A DNA stretch of 64,000 bases from an uncultured Actinomycetes bacterium (GTDB lineage: Bacteria > Actinomycetota > Coriobacteriia > Coriobacteriales > Atopobiaceae), in contig OMWE01000007.1 in NCBI GenBank assembly GCA_900314685.1, positions 62,001 through 126,000 of the forward strand, given 5' to 3'. This document shows positions 1-8,295 of this stretch, one piece after another (position 1 is the stretch's first letter; the number at the start of each line of letters is the position of its first letter). The notes below the pieces were generated by a model that worked only from the letters and a program-made list of their open reading frames with translations, made no database searches and was not told the DNA's origin. The translations under genes and the position numbers were made by a program.

Positions 1-756
1 CAAACCCTGCTCGGCGAGGTTATGTACACCGAGTATCTCGCCTACAACGTCAATGACGAGACCCTCTCCGACAAACGCGTGCGTCAGGCGCTCTCTCTTG
101 CCATCAACCGCCAGAATCTGTGCGACACCCTATACGAGGGCACCGCGGTACCTTCCGGTGACATCGTCCCGCCCGGCATCAAGGGCAACGACGAGACTAC
201 CTGGGTATACACCGCCTACGATCCCGACAAGGCGGGTCAGCTGCTCGACGAGGCGGGCTATACCGCCGATGCAGACGGCAACCGCGGAATCAGCCTCAAG
301 ATCATGGTCTCCACGTCTTCCAACCTCGACGAATTTGCCTCCATGCAGAACGACTGGAAGCAAATCGGCGTGGACGTCCAGATCGAACAGCTCGAGTATG
401 CGACCATGCTCGACAAGTACACCGATGGTTCCTATCAGATCGGCAGCCGTGGCTGGACCGCTGACTACCCGATTATGTACAACTTCCTGCAGCCGCTCAT
501 GTACTCGACCGCGGGCGATAACGTCTCACACTACGCCAGCGAGGAATTCGATGCCAAGCTCGACGAAGCCTGCGGCACCGTTGACGAGGACGCCCGCGTC
601 GCGCTGATGCATGAGGCTGACGCTATCGGCGCCGAAGATATGCCGATCATCCCGATCCTGCACAAGGCGCTCAACAAGGTCGGCTCCGATCGCTTCAAGA
701 ACCTCATGGTCGATGCCGGCCGCACCCCCGAGCTCCGCTACGCAGAGCTCGCCTAG
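1..756 (+). CDS. Peptide ABC transporter substrate-binding protein (family 5), 5'-truncated
   Basis: The reading frame is open from base 1, so only the C-terminal ~250 residues are present. Family 5 solute-binding proteins (OppA/DppA type) capture extracellular oligopeptides and deliver them to an ABC permease. The fragment shows the expected C-terminal lobe: the DKRVRQALSLAINRQNL segment, the DPDKAGQLLDEAGY segment, and a late domain with WTADYP and a run of aspartate-rich helices. No permease genes follow, because a strong terminator sits directly downstream, so any permease genes must lie upstream of the window. A peptide-uptake role suits the many peptidases nearby. Substrate class is inferred from the family only. 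Confidence 0.9.
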   Translation, partial: QTLLGEVMYTEYLAYNVNDETLSDKRVRQALSLAINRQNLCDTLYEGTAVPSGDIVPPGIKGNDETTWVYTAYDPDKAGQLLDEAGYTADADGNRGISLKIMVSTSSNLDEFASMQNDWKQIGVDVQIEQLEYATMLDKYTDGSYQIGSRGWTADYPIMYNFLQPLMYSTAGDNVSHYASEEFDAKLDEACGTVDEDARVALMHEADAIGAEDMPIIPILHKALNKVGSDRFKNLMVDAGRTPELRYAELA

Positions 757-794
757 GCCCTCTATACCGCGCGAGGCATATCGCAGCACAAAGA

Positions 795-826
795 GGCCCG
801 CACAGCTTAGGTCTGTGCGGGCCTTT
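795..826 (+). terminator. Rho-independent terminator of the peptide-binding protein gene
   Basis: An 11-bp perfect stem (795-805 with 813-823) closes a 7-nt loop and runs into a short T tract. It lies 39 bases after the stop codon. Confidence 0.85.
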
Positions 827-956
827 CTTATCAAGAAGAGACAGTGCCAATGAGAGAAGTTTCCGTCCTAGACGAATGAGACAAAGACATGCTGCGATGG
901 GTGCTGCCCATGCGAAGGCACGCAGCAACAAGGCTGCCCGCTCGTCATAAGATCAC

Positions 957-1850
957 TCACTCGTGACGCTCGAGGAACTCCTCGACAACGGCGTTGTACT
1001 TTTCAGGCTGTTCGGAGTGCACGCAATGGGAGCCTCCCCTAAAGAGCACCCACTCCGATCCCTCTATGCGGTCCACCACCTGTTTTGCGATATAGGGAGT
1101 GCACTCGTCCGCCTCTCCCGACGTCACAAGCGTCGGCACGCAGATCTTGTGCAAGTCGTCGGTGATGTCCCAGCCTGATAGCTTGCCAGTGACAACAAAC
1201 TCGCTCATTCCCTGCATAAAGTGGTAGCACTCCTTGCCCACAGGGTCCGGTTCGGGACGCTTGAGCTTGGGGTCCTCTTCCTCGTCGGGTGTCATGCACA
1301 CGTGGCGACGGTAATACTCGTCACTTGCCCGCTTGACCTCCGGTCGCTCGTAGTCACCGTCCTCGTCGGCCTGGATCAGCGCCTCCTGCATATCCTGTGG
1401 CAGATAGCCCCTCAGACGGTTCGCCTCCTCGAGCCAGAGGTCAAGGGATGCAGGGGCACTCGCCACAGTCAGGGAAGCGATACCCGCCGGACGATGGGTC
1501 ATGTACTGCATCGCGAGCATGCCGCCCCACGACTGCCCCCACAGGTGCACATAGTCGAGCCCGAGCTCGCGGCGAACCGTCTTGAGCTCGTCTTCAAAGA
1601 GCTCGGCGCTCCACAGCTCTGGTAGCGGCGGCGTCTGCGATTTGCCGCAGGAAAGCTGATCGTAGTAAATAACGGATCGCCCATATTTTTCAGCGATGCC
1701 GTCGAGCGATGTGATGTAATAGTGCGCCGAGCCGGGACCACCATGCAATGCAAGCAACGGGAGGCGCCCCTGCTCGCACTCGCCGACGATGCGATAGTAC
1801 GTCTGGTAACCGTGGAACGGGACGTAGCCTTCCTCCACTTTCACAGTCAT
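957..1850 (-). CDS. pip: Proline iminopeptidase, alpha/beta hydrolase (peptidase S33)
   Basis: This 297-residue protein is a cytosolic S33 aminopeptidase that removes N-terminal proline (or similar residues) from short peptides. It shows the oxyanion motif HGGPG near residue 36, the nucleophile elbow GQSWGG, and a late Asp/His pair (GEADE and GGSHCVHSE). The open frame runs further upstream but overlaps the M42 gene. The start at 1850 is chosen because GGAGAGGAG lies just before it and because family homology begins there. It is the last gene of a minus-strand cluster with an M42 aminopeptidase 38 bases upstream, so the two probably work together on peptide breakdown. Confidence 0.88.
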   Translation of the reverse strand: MTVKVEEGYVPFHGYQTYYRIVGECEQGRLPLLALHGGPGSAHYYITSLDGIAEKYGRSVIYYDQLSCGKSQTPPLPELWSAELFEDELKTVRRELGLDYVHLWGQSWGGMLAMQYMTHRPAGIASLTVASAPASLDLWLEEANRLRGYLPQDMQEALIQADEDGDYERPEVKRASDEYYRRHVCMTPDEEEDPKLKRPEPDPVGKECYHFMQGMSEFVVTGKLSGWDITDDLHKICVPTLVTSGEADECTPYIAKQVVDRIEGSEWVLFRGGSHCVHSEQPEKYNAVVEEFLERHE

Positions 1851-1888
1851 AGCCAATCTCCTCTCCGTGGTTCCCGCAAGTCCGTCTC

Positions 1889-2965
1889 CTACCAGCCGGC
1901 GACAACGTCCTCGGTCAGGTGCGTGGCGACCTCCACGGCGATGGCTGCCGCGGCCTCGATGTCGTCGATCGCGCAGATGGACGTGCCCGCATGGATGTAG
2001 CGGCAGGGCACGCCCGCCACGACGCAGGGCACGTCGAGCACGTGGATCGGACCGCCGTCGGTACCGCCGCCCTCGCGCACCGACGTCTGCGCAGGCAGGC
2101 CCGCCTCCTGCGCACACTGCAGCACAAAGCGCTGGTAGCGCGGGTGCGTGATCATGCAGCGGTCGAAGTAGCGGAACATCGGCCCCTTGTGCAGCGCGGT
2201 CTGGACGTCGTCGGGAATCTGGAAGGTGTCGTCCGCGGGGCAGCCCTCAAACATGAAGCACACCTGCGGCCGGAAGCGCCGATACGAGGCCAGCACGCCG
2301 CGCTCCCCCACCTCCTCCTGCGCGGAGAGCGCCGCGACGACGTCGAAGGGCAGGTCGTCGCGGTCAGCGAGCTCGCGCAGGGCGAGCAGCATCGCGGTGG
2401 CGCCGGCGCGGCAGTCGAATGCCTTGCCAAAGGCCACGCCGAGCTCGGGCTCGTAGTCAAAGGCAGTGGCGGGGACGATGGGCTCCCCCATCCCCATGTG
2501 GAACTTCTCGACGGCCTCCTCCTTTGAGGTCGCGCCGACGTCGAGAATAAGGGCAGGGCCGACACCCGACGCCTTCTCGGCCGCGCTCATGAAGTGGGGC
2601 GGCTTGACGCCGATCACGCCGTGGACCCAATCGCCCTCCGTGGTACGCACGTACACGTCCTGGCCGGCAAGCACCCCGTCGGTGAAGCGCCCGAGCTGGA
2701 CAAAGGTCATGGTGCCGTTGGACCGGATGGAGCGGACCATGCCGCCGACTTCGTCGCCGTGGGCATCGAGCATGAGCACGGGCTTCTTACCCGTGAAATT
2801 CTTCGGGGTGATCAGGGCGCAGCGGAGCGTGTTTTCCTCCACCTTTGCCCAGCCCTCGCAGAAGTCGCGCACCACGGCGACCGACTCCTCCTCGAATCCC
2901 GAGGGTGCCTTCGCATTGGAGAGTGCCCCGAGCAGGTCGACGACCTCCGTCTCATCAAACTGCAT
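1889..2965 (-). CDS. M42 family metallo-aminopeptidase
   Basis: This 358-residue protein belongs to the M42 family (glutamyl aminopeptidase or endoglucanase-like), dodecameric cytosolic metallo-aminopeptidases. Visible family motifs are LDAHGDEVGG (first metal His), a FDCRAG segment (bridging Asp), SAQEEVGERG (catalytic and metal Glu), and a C-terminal GGTDGGPIHV segment carrying the last metal His. GAAGGAG-type Shine-Dalgarno sequence precedes the ATG. It sits between the creatininase-like gene and the proline iminopeptidase gene, with a short gap downstream that suggests cotranscription. Substrate preference cannot be read from the sequence. Confidence 0.88.
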   Translation of the reverse strand: MQFDETEVVDLLGALSNAKAPSGFEEESVAVVRDFCEGWAKVEENTLRCALITPKNFTGKKPVLMLDAHGDEVGGMVRSIRSNGTMTFVQLGRFTDGVLAGQDVYVRTTEGDWVHGVIGVKPPHFMSAAEKASGVGPALILDVGATSKEEAVEKFHMGMGEPIVPATAFDYEPELGVAFGKAFDCRAGATAMLLALRELADRDDLPFDVVAALSAQEEVGERGVLASYRRFRPQVCFMFEGCPADDTFQIPDDVQTALHKGPMFRYFDRCMITHPRYQRFVLQCAQEAGLPAQTSVREGGGTDGGPIHVLDVPCVVAGVPCRYIHAGTSICAIDDIEAAAAIAVEVATHLTEDVVAGW

Positions 2966-3119
2966 GTCTTACTCCTTCGCTCTGTTGGTCGCTGGCGGTG
3001 CATCGCATGATGTGTCCCGGCTGATGGACAAATCGCCATTGGTCCGTTGCGCTGTATTTGATTGTATCGCCGCCAGCCTGCAGTTGTACACACTGCCTAC
3101 CTGCGGCTGTACACACCAA

Positions 3120-3932
3120 TTACCCGCGGCCGTACGCCTCCACCGTGCGGACGGGCATGGGCTCCGGCAGGTCGGTACGGCGCATGGCGCCGATCAGGTC
3201 GACGAGGTAGTCCGCCACGCCCCGCATCATCTCGCGGCCGAATTCCGGGGTCGCGAGCGCTGGGTCGTCGGGGCCGATCCAGCCGTTGCCGGCGTAGCGG
3301 CATGCGTCGCGGGGAAAGGCCACGTGCACGCCCTTGTAGAGCACGTTGTCCCACCCGGCAGTCGGCAGTTCGTCGGAGATGTCGTTGGCCAGGTCCTGGG
3401 GACCGTACGCGTCCGTGTCCACCAGCGACGGGTCGTAGGCCATCACCGCCGCGGTCTCCTCCGCGCCGCCATGGCCGCCGCCCCACGCGGGGTTAATCTC
3501 CCCCGCCATCAGCCACCAGTTGGCGAGCGCGGCGAGGCAGCCACGCCGGTTGAGCTCCTCGCATACGGCTGAGAGCGGCTTGATGTTGGGCCCGTGGCCG
3601 TTCACGATCAGGAAGCGGCGGGTGCCGTAGTCGTAGAGCTGGCCGCACAGGCGGTCGACGACCCGGTACAGGAGCTCGTACCCGATGGACAGCGTCCCCG
3701 GGAAGCCCACCAGGTCGTCCGCGTTGCCGTAGGGAACGGTCGGCGCGATCAGCACGTCGTCGTGCGCCTTCTCGTCGATCAGGTCGAGCAGGACGTTGGG
3801 CCCGATGTTGTCGGTGCCGAGCGGGTTGTGGCGCCCGTGCTCCTCCGTGCTGCCCACGGCGAGGACCGCGAAGTCGCCCCCTGCGTCATAGTACTTCTTC
3901 ACGTTGGGCCAGGTCGTGTACTCAATAAACAT
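3120..3932 (-). CDS. Creatininase-family amidohydrolase
   Basis: This 270-residue protein belongs to the creatininase superfamily of metal-dependent amidohydrolases, which includes creatininase, formamide hydrolases and MftE-type peptidases. Visible motifs are GSTEEHGRHNPLGTD (metal-binding Glu, His and Asp), the NGHGPN loop, and GGHGGAEETA with its metal Glu. Two in-frame ATGs lie six bases apart. GAGGAGG directly abuts the upstream ATG (3938) and is correctly spaced for the one at 3932, so MFIEYTT is the likely start. The gene lies in a cluster of peptidases, so a peptide-related or N-acyl substrate is plausible but inferred. Confidence 0.82.
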   Translation of the reverse strand: MFIEYTTWPNVKKYYDAGGDFAVLAVGSTEEHGRHNPLGTDNIGPNVLLDLIDEKAHDDVLIAPTVPYGNADDLVGFPGTLSIGYELLYRVVDRLCGQLYDYGTRRFLIVNGHGPNIKPLSAVCEELNRRGCLAALANWWLMAGEINPAWGGGHGGAEETAAVMAYDPSLVDTDAYGPQDLANDISDELPTAGWDNVLYKGVHVAFPRDACRYAGNGWIGPDDPALATPEFGREMMRGVADYLVDLIGAMRRTDLPEPMPVRTVEAYGRG

Positions 3933-4067
3933 AGGCATCCTCCTCTGTGGGCATGGCAAGAAATCGGGCGTGATGGGAGGCGCTCTCTTGTCCCGCACAA
4001 AAGGATACTTCGTCCGTGATAGCGTGCCTAGCGCGACAAGGAGACCGCCCCCCGTCACGTCCCCGCT

Positions 4068-4823
4068 TCACGCAAGCGCTTCGACGATTGCCCTCGCGAT
4101 CTGCTCGTTGCCGTCTGCATTGGGATGTACGCCGTCTACCAACCATTCGCCCTCATGTCCCGCGAAGACCAACTCGAGGTCCACACACATCAGTCCGCGC
4201 TGTATCGTCAGCTCACGCACGATCTGCTGCATCTCTGCGAACTTCTCGTCGGTATAGGCGGCGCCGAAGGTCTTGCGCGTGATGTCTGGCGGTACCATCA
4301 GCATCACCTGTCTCGTGAGACGCGAGTCCGTGCCGGCGCCTTCATCCTCGCCCTGGTAGGCGTCGACGAAATCCCCGAGGTCGCGTCGGTAGGCGAGTCC
4401 GTCCCACGCAATCGAGGCCGCGTCGTTGGTGCCGAGCATGAGGATCACCAAGTCGGCATCGCTTGCGAGCGACGCGTAATACTCCTGCATGTCGATGTAG
4501 GGATGCTTGCCATCTGAGAGGGCACACGCCCCGCTGTGTCCAAAGTTGTCAACCTGCACCGTATGACCATCTGAGGCGAGGAATGCTGCGAGTTTGGCCG
4601 GATAGCTGTCCATGGCGCGCGTCTTGCGCACGCCTTCGCCATAGGTGATCGAGTCGCCGGCGCAGGCGATTCGCGATGGGAACGCCCTCTTTGTCATCGC
4701 TCCGCCCATGGTGGCCTCATCTGTGTCGCGCAGGCCATCCACGCAGCACGCCGCGGTCCCCAGCGAGCAAAGCGCGCCGGCGGTACAGGCCGCTGCACCG
4801 CGCAGAAACGCCCTTCGGTCCAT
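4068..4823 (-). CDS. Secreted SGNH/GDSL hydrolase with twin-arginine-like signal
   Basis: The 251-residue product begins MDRRAFLRGAAACTAGAL, a twin-arginine-like signal followed by a hydrophobic stretch. The GTAACC segment after it could be a lipobox, so it may be a surface lipoprotein. The mature part shows the four SGNH blocks: GDSITYG (nucleophile Ser), a Gly block (FGHSGA), LGTNDA (Asn block) and DGVHPN (catalytic Asp and His). This family hydrolyses esters or acyl groups on lipids, glycans or small molecules. The start is fixed by a GGAGGGGGAG site. It is the first gene of the minus-strand hydrolase cluster, 135 bases upstream of the creatininase-like gene. Confidence 0.85.
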   Translation of the reverse strand: MDRRAFLRGAAACTAGALCSLGTAACCVDGLRDTDEATMGGAMTKRAFPSRIACAGDSITYGEGVRKTRAMDSYPAKLAAFLASDGHTVQVDNFGHSGACALSDGKHPYIDMQEYYASLASDADLVILMLGTNDAASIAWDGLAYRRDLGDFVDAYQGEDEGAGTDSRLTRQVMLMVPPDITRKTFGAAYTDEKFAEMQQIVRELTIQRGLMCVDLELVFAGHEGEWLVDGVHPNADGNEQIARAIVEALA

Positions 4824-5068
4824 GGTCTCCCCCTCCCGCACCCATTGTCGCACTCGTCCGCCGGCGCGCAACGTCCGTCTTCGTCCGTCTTTATCCCGTC
4901 ATGGGGCATAATTCGCGACGTCCCGCACAGTTATCAAACATTTCATCGAGTTTCCCGTTCATTAGAAACCCGTTAACATAGTGACCAAGGGTCGTCACCC
5001 ATCACCATCGCCCCCTACCATGTACATGCCCTTCACAAGGTAGCAATGTATTGGCGCAATGCGCGCCA

Positions 5069-5105
5069 GCGAATCGGCATATGCCCCGGCATAGTGCCGT
5101 TTCGC
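5069..5105 (+). promoter_or_regulatory. Leader hairpin just upstream of the nickel-transporter gene
   Basis: Bases 5069-5085 pair with 5088-5105 (one bulge, one mismatch) to form a long stem that ends about 8 bases before the CGGAGG ribosome binding site of nikMN. The rest of the 300-base intergenic stretch 4824-5123 holds divergent promoter space but no gene. A regulatory role (operator or mRNA structure) is inferred. Confidence 0.4.
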
Positions 5106-5123
5106 GCCAGATCGGAGGTACAT

Positions 5124-6125
5124 ATGCATATCCCTGAAAACTATCTCTCGCCCTCTACCTGCGGCGTCATGACCGTGGCTATGGCACCCGTCTGGTACCA
5201 CGCCGTCAAGGAAGTCCGTCGCACCGTCCCCAAGGAGAAGATGCCCCTGTTGGGTGTCGCGGCGGCTTTCTGTTTCCTGGCCATGATGTTCAACGTCCCC
5301 CTGCCCGGCGGCACCACGGGCCACGCGGTCTGCGGCACCCTGGTGGCGATACTCTTCGGCCCCTGGGCGGCGACCATAGCGGTATCAATCGCCCTGGCAA
5401 TCCAGGCGGTCTTCTTCGGCGACGGCGGCATCCTGGCCTTTGGCGCCAACTGCTTCAACATGGCCTTTGTCCTGCCGCTGCTGGGCTACACGGTCTACAA
5501 GCTGATCGCCGGCAAGAATCCCGACCTGAACCGCGAGCTCGTCGCTGCGGGCGTCGGCTCCTATGTGGGCATCAACGCAGCTGCCCTCTGCGCGGCCATC
5601 GAATTCGGCATCCAGCCCCTGCTTTTCACCAACGCCGCTGGTCAGGCGCTCTACTGCCCCTACCCCATCTGGGTCTCCGTGCCGGCCATGATGCTGGGTC
5701 ACCTGACGATCTTCGGTCTGGCCGAGGTCGTCTTCACCGTGGGCATCCTGGGCTACGTCCGCAAGTCCGCCCCATCCTTCGCACTCGATGCACCCGCCTC
5801 TGCTGAGGACGTGAGCAAGCTCCCCCGCCCGGTCGCTATCCTCATCGCGGCGCTGGTAGCGGCCTGCCCGGTGGGTCTGCTCGCTGTCGGCGACGCTTGG
5901 GGCGAGTGGGCGACCGAGGACCTCGCCTCGCTGGTCGGCTATGCTCCCGAGGGCCTCGCAAACGGCTGGGAGTGGGGCGCCTTCTTCCCCGACTACTCCA
6001 TCGGCGGCATGCCCGATTGGATCGGTTACATCCTTTCCGCCGTCATCGGCGTCGCCCTGCTGGTGATCATCTTCCGTCTGTTTGCCGGCAGCGCAAAGCC
6101 GCAGGCGGACTTTAACGCGGCATAA
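5124..6125 (+). CDS. nikMN: Nickel ECF transporter component NikMN (CbiM-like, fused)
   Basis: The 333-residue membrane protein is the substrate-binding component of a group-I energy-coupling-factor importer. It begins MHIPENYLSP. In this family the N-terminal Met-His pair helps bind the metal, so the ATG at 5124, preceded by CGGAGGT, must be the start. The first ~220 residues are the CbiM/NikM domain with about six helices (NVPLPGGTTGHAVG-type motif, VQAVFFGDGGI-type motif). The last ~100 residues, with two helices flanking a WEWGAFFPDYSI loop, resemble the NikN/CbiN-like PDGxE domain, making this a fused NikMN. Facing urease genes argue for Ni2+ rather than Co2+. The stop overlaps the next start. 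Confidence 0.88.
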   Translation: MHIPENYLSPSTCGVMTVAMAPVWYHAVKEVRRTVPKEKMPLLGVAAAFCFLAMMFNVPLPGGTTGHAVCGTLVAILFGPWAATIAVSIALAIQAVFFGDGGILAFGANCFNMAFVLPLLGYTVYKLIAGKNPDLNRELVAAGVGSYVGINAAALCAAIEFGIQPLLFTNAAGQALYCPYPIWVSVPAMMLGHLTIFGLAEVVFTVGILGYVRKSAPSFALDAPASAEDVSKLPRPVAILIAALVAACPVGLLAVGDAWGEWATEDLASLVGYAPEGLANGWEWGAFFPDYSIGGMPDWIGYILSAVIGVALLVIIFRLFAGSAKPQADFNAA

Positions 6126-6982
6126 TGCTGCGTAAGCAAGACAACGACTCGTCTGTCGGGCAGCCCGATGCCGGGCTGCCCGACTGGCTCTCGCGGTCTG
6201 AAGACTATCAGCCCGGTCACGATCGCGACGGCTTCATCGCCAAGAGCATGCTTTCCGTGACGGGAGTCCTCGCGCGCCTGCGGATGGATGACGGCGTACA
6301 GATGCGGCTCTCGCCTTCGGGCGGCTGCAAGATCATCTGTGGTTTCGCCTGCATCCTGCTCACCTCGCTCACACGCAACTATGCGTTTGTCCTTGTCATG
6401 CTCGCACTCGTACTATGTCGCATGGCCTTCTTGCCCGCGAAAATCCTACGCCGAACGGCGTCGGTAGCCTTCACAGCGGCGGCCCTCACCGCCCTGCTTA
6501 TGCTCCCAGCACTCCTCCTCGGCCAGCGCCAGTCAGCCTTGCTGGTGGGGACGAAGGTCCTGGTCACGGTCTCGTTGGCTATGATCGTGGCAGGTACCAC
6601 GCCTTTCCACGAGCTCACGGGCGCGCTGCGCGGCTTCCATGTACCCGACGTCGTGATCATGACTGTCGACCTCGCCCTCAGGAGCATCGCCCGTCTCGGT
6701 CGCCTCGCCACGCGGACACTGACCGCGCTGCAGCTGCGCAGCGTCGGGGTCAATAAGGACAAAAGCGGATCCGCCGGTGGCGTGGGCGGCGTGCTCTTCC
6801 TCAAATCCGCCGAGACCGCCACGATCGCCCACGATGCCATGGTCTGTCGCGGCTTCACCGGCGAGTACCGGCGCACCGCTGGGCGCAGGCGCAGCAACCA
6901 CGCGCGCATCGTAGACCTCGCCTGGCTGGCGGGCACCGCTACGCTGACCGCGTTCTTCTTCTACCTGCAGGCATTGGCCTAG
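6125..6982 (+). CDS. nikQ: Nickel ECF transporter transmembrane component (EcfT/CbiQ family)
   Basis: The 285-residue membrane protein is the EcfT-type coupling subunit that links the metal-binding NikMN to the ATPase. It has a ~75-residue hydrophilic N-terminal extension, four to five hydrophobic segments, and the cytoplasmic coupling helices expected in the family (an ALRSIARLGRLATRTL segment and a later AMVCRGFTGEYR segment, the latter matching the conserved A-x-x-x-RGF motif). Its ATG overlaps the nikMN stop by one base (TAATG), so translation is probably coupled. The long N-terminus before the first helix is unusual for the family. Confidence 0.85.
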   Translation: MLRKQDNDSSVGQPDAGLPDWLSRSEDYQPGHDRDGFIAKSMLSVTGVLARLRMDDGVQMRLSPSGGCKIICGFACILLTSLTRNYAFVLVMLALVLCRMAFLPAKILRRTASVAFTAAALTALLMLPALLLGQRQSALLVGTKVLVTVSLAMIVAGTTPFHELTGALRGFHVPDVVIMTVDLALRSIARLGRLATRTLTALQLRSVGVNKDKSGSAGGVGGVLFLKSAETATIAHDAMVCRGFTGEYRRTAGRRRSNHARIVDLAWLAGTATLTAFFFYLQALA

Positions 6983-7043
6983 TCCGCGCACCGACCAACC
7001 CACTGACCCAGTCCGCACCCACCGACCCGATCCAGGAGGTCCC

Positions 7044-7802
7044 ATGCACACGTCACACCACCCGCAGAGCCTCCACCATCCCCATGCCGATGTGGCGCCG
7101 GATATTCGTCCACTCATCGAGTTCACCGACTTCTGCTACGCCTACGATGCCACGCCGACCCTCAGCCACATCGACCTGACCATCGATGCCGGCGAGTCCG
7201 TGGTACTGATGGGCAACAACGGCTCGGGCAAATCAACGCTGCTCAAGGCCATGAGCGGCCTGGTCCTGGCCCAGCGGGGCACCTACCGCTTCGACGGGCA
7301 GGTCGTCGACGCCGACAGCATGCGCGATCCCGTCTTCTCAAAGCGGCTCCACCAGCGGGTGGGCTTCATCTTCCAGGACTCGGATGCGCAGCTCTTTTGC
7401 GCGAGCGTGGAAGACGAAATTGCATTCGGGCCCCGCCAGATGCAGCTGTCGGAGTCGGAGGTCGCGCGCCGGGTGGACGACGTCTGCCGCCTATTGGGCA
7501 TCGACGCGCTGCGCGGCCGCGCGCCCTACAACCTCTCGGGCGGCGAGCAGAAGAAGGTCGCCATCGCCTGCATCCTCTCGATGAACCCCGACGTCTACTG
7601 CTTCGACGAGCCGCTGAACGGCCTGGACCAGCGGACGCGCGCCTGGCTCGTAGGCTTCCTGGGGCAGCTCAAATCGGCCGGGAAAACCCTGGTCATCGCC
7701 ACGCACGACCAGTCTCTGGCCGACGAGGTCGCCGACTGGTTCGCCTACATGGGCGACTACCATGGCTACGAGGACCGCCCCCACGTGCACATCGGCGCGT
7801 GA
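7044..7802 (+). CDS. nikO: Nickel ECF transporter ATPase (CbiO/NikO family)
   Basis: This 252-residue ABC ATPase powers the nickel importer on the cytoplasmic face. It has Walker A (GNNGSGKST), the Q-loop (FIFQDSDAQLF), the signature LSGGEQKK, Walker B (VYCFDEP) and the switch His (ATHDQ). The FQDSDAQLF-type Q-loop is typical of ECF ATPases. The first ~20 residues are histidine-rich (MHTSHHPQSLHHPHAD), which may bind nickel. The domain proper starts near residue 27. A GGAGG site precedes the start. The gene lies 61 bases after nikQ and completes the importer. Confidence 0.9.
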   Translation: MHTSHHPQSLHHPHADVAPDIRPLIEFTDFCYAYDATPTLSHIDLTIDAGESVVLMGNNGSGKSTLLKAMSGLVLAQRGTYRFDGQVVDADSMRDPVFSKRLHQRVGFIFQDSDAQLFCASVEDEIAFGPRQMQLSESEVARRVDDVCRLLGIDALRGRAPYNLSGGEQKKVAIACILSMNPDVYCFDEPLNGLDQRTRAWLVGFLGQLKSAGKTLVIATHDQSLADEVADWFAYMGDYHGYEDRPHVHIGA

Positions 7803-7912
7803 ATGTGTGCGAAGCGGGTCGCGGCGCCTGTCGGCGGAAGCCATCCCGCCCAAAGGGCTGTCAAAATGCCTACCAATCTTCTGCCGCGAAGCCCAAGACT
7901 CGCCGCCGTGAT

Positions 7913-8140
7913 ACCCTGACTTGACATTTTGACCCTTTTGTTGCAAAGCTATGCTTTTTCGGTTTTCCGAAGACATTTTTTTCACCGTCACGACGCGTTT
8001 ACCTGCCCTTTTACAAACGCGCCGAGTGCGGGTAAAACCCGGGGTTTTACGACACTCAGAAAACAGCTCATCTACCTCGCCTTTTTCTGCGAGCTTTCGC
8101 CGCCATTTGCAACAAAAGGGTCGGAATGTCAAGTCAGGGT
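7913..8140. mobile_element. MITE-like element, copy 1
   Basis: This 228-bp element begins ACCCTGACTTGACATT and ends with the inverse. The outer ~36 bases (7913-7948 and 8105-8140) are inverted repeats with about three mismatches. It has no coding capacity. The middle contains an AAAACCCGGGGTTTTA palindrome. The same element, inverted, occurs at 31832-32059. It fills most of the gap between the convergent nikO and ureD genes. Target-site duplications are not clear. Confidence 0.75.
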
Positions 8141-8172
8141 CACTGCATACAGAAAAAGGGTCCACGTAACGG

Positions 8173-8260
8173 CACCTGACAGGTGACGGCAACACGTGAT
8201 AGCACCTGACAGGTGACGGTCGCGCGCAACGGCACCTGGCAGGTGACCACCTGACAGGTG
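8173..8260. repeat. Four phased copies of the palindrome CACCTGACAGGTG
   Basis: Copies start at 8173, 8203, 8233 and 8248. The first three are exactly 30 bases apart and the fourth follows after 15. The third copy has one substitution (CACCTGGCAGGTG). The array lies just downstream of the MITE-like element and 36 bases beyond the ureD stop. No clear terminator with a T tract is seen here. Confidence 0.8.
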
Positions 8261-8295
8261 ACGGGGGTCTCAGCTATGCAGAATCCTTTTCGCAG

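Noticed and set aside
5046..5123. N-terminal extension of the NikMN reading frame
   Set aside because: The CbiM/NikM family needs Met-His at the very N-terminus, and CGGAGG precedes the later ATG. The extension lies in the leader hairpin.
4824..5123. Cobalamin or NiCo riboswitch upstream of the nickel importer
   Set aside because: I could not recognise the conserved B12-box or NiCo four-way junction bases; only a simple hairpin is visible.
8173..8260. Terminator of the urease operon
   Set aside because: The palindromes have only 6-bp arms and no T tract follows, so their regular spacing is better explained as binding sites.
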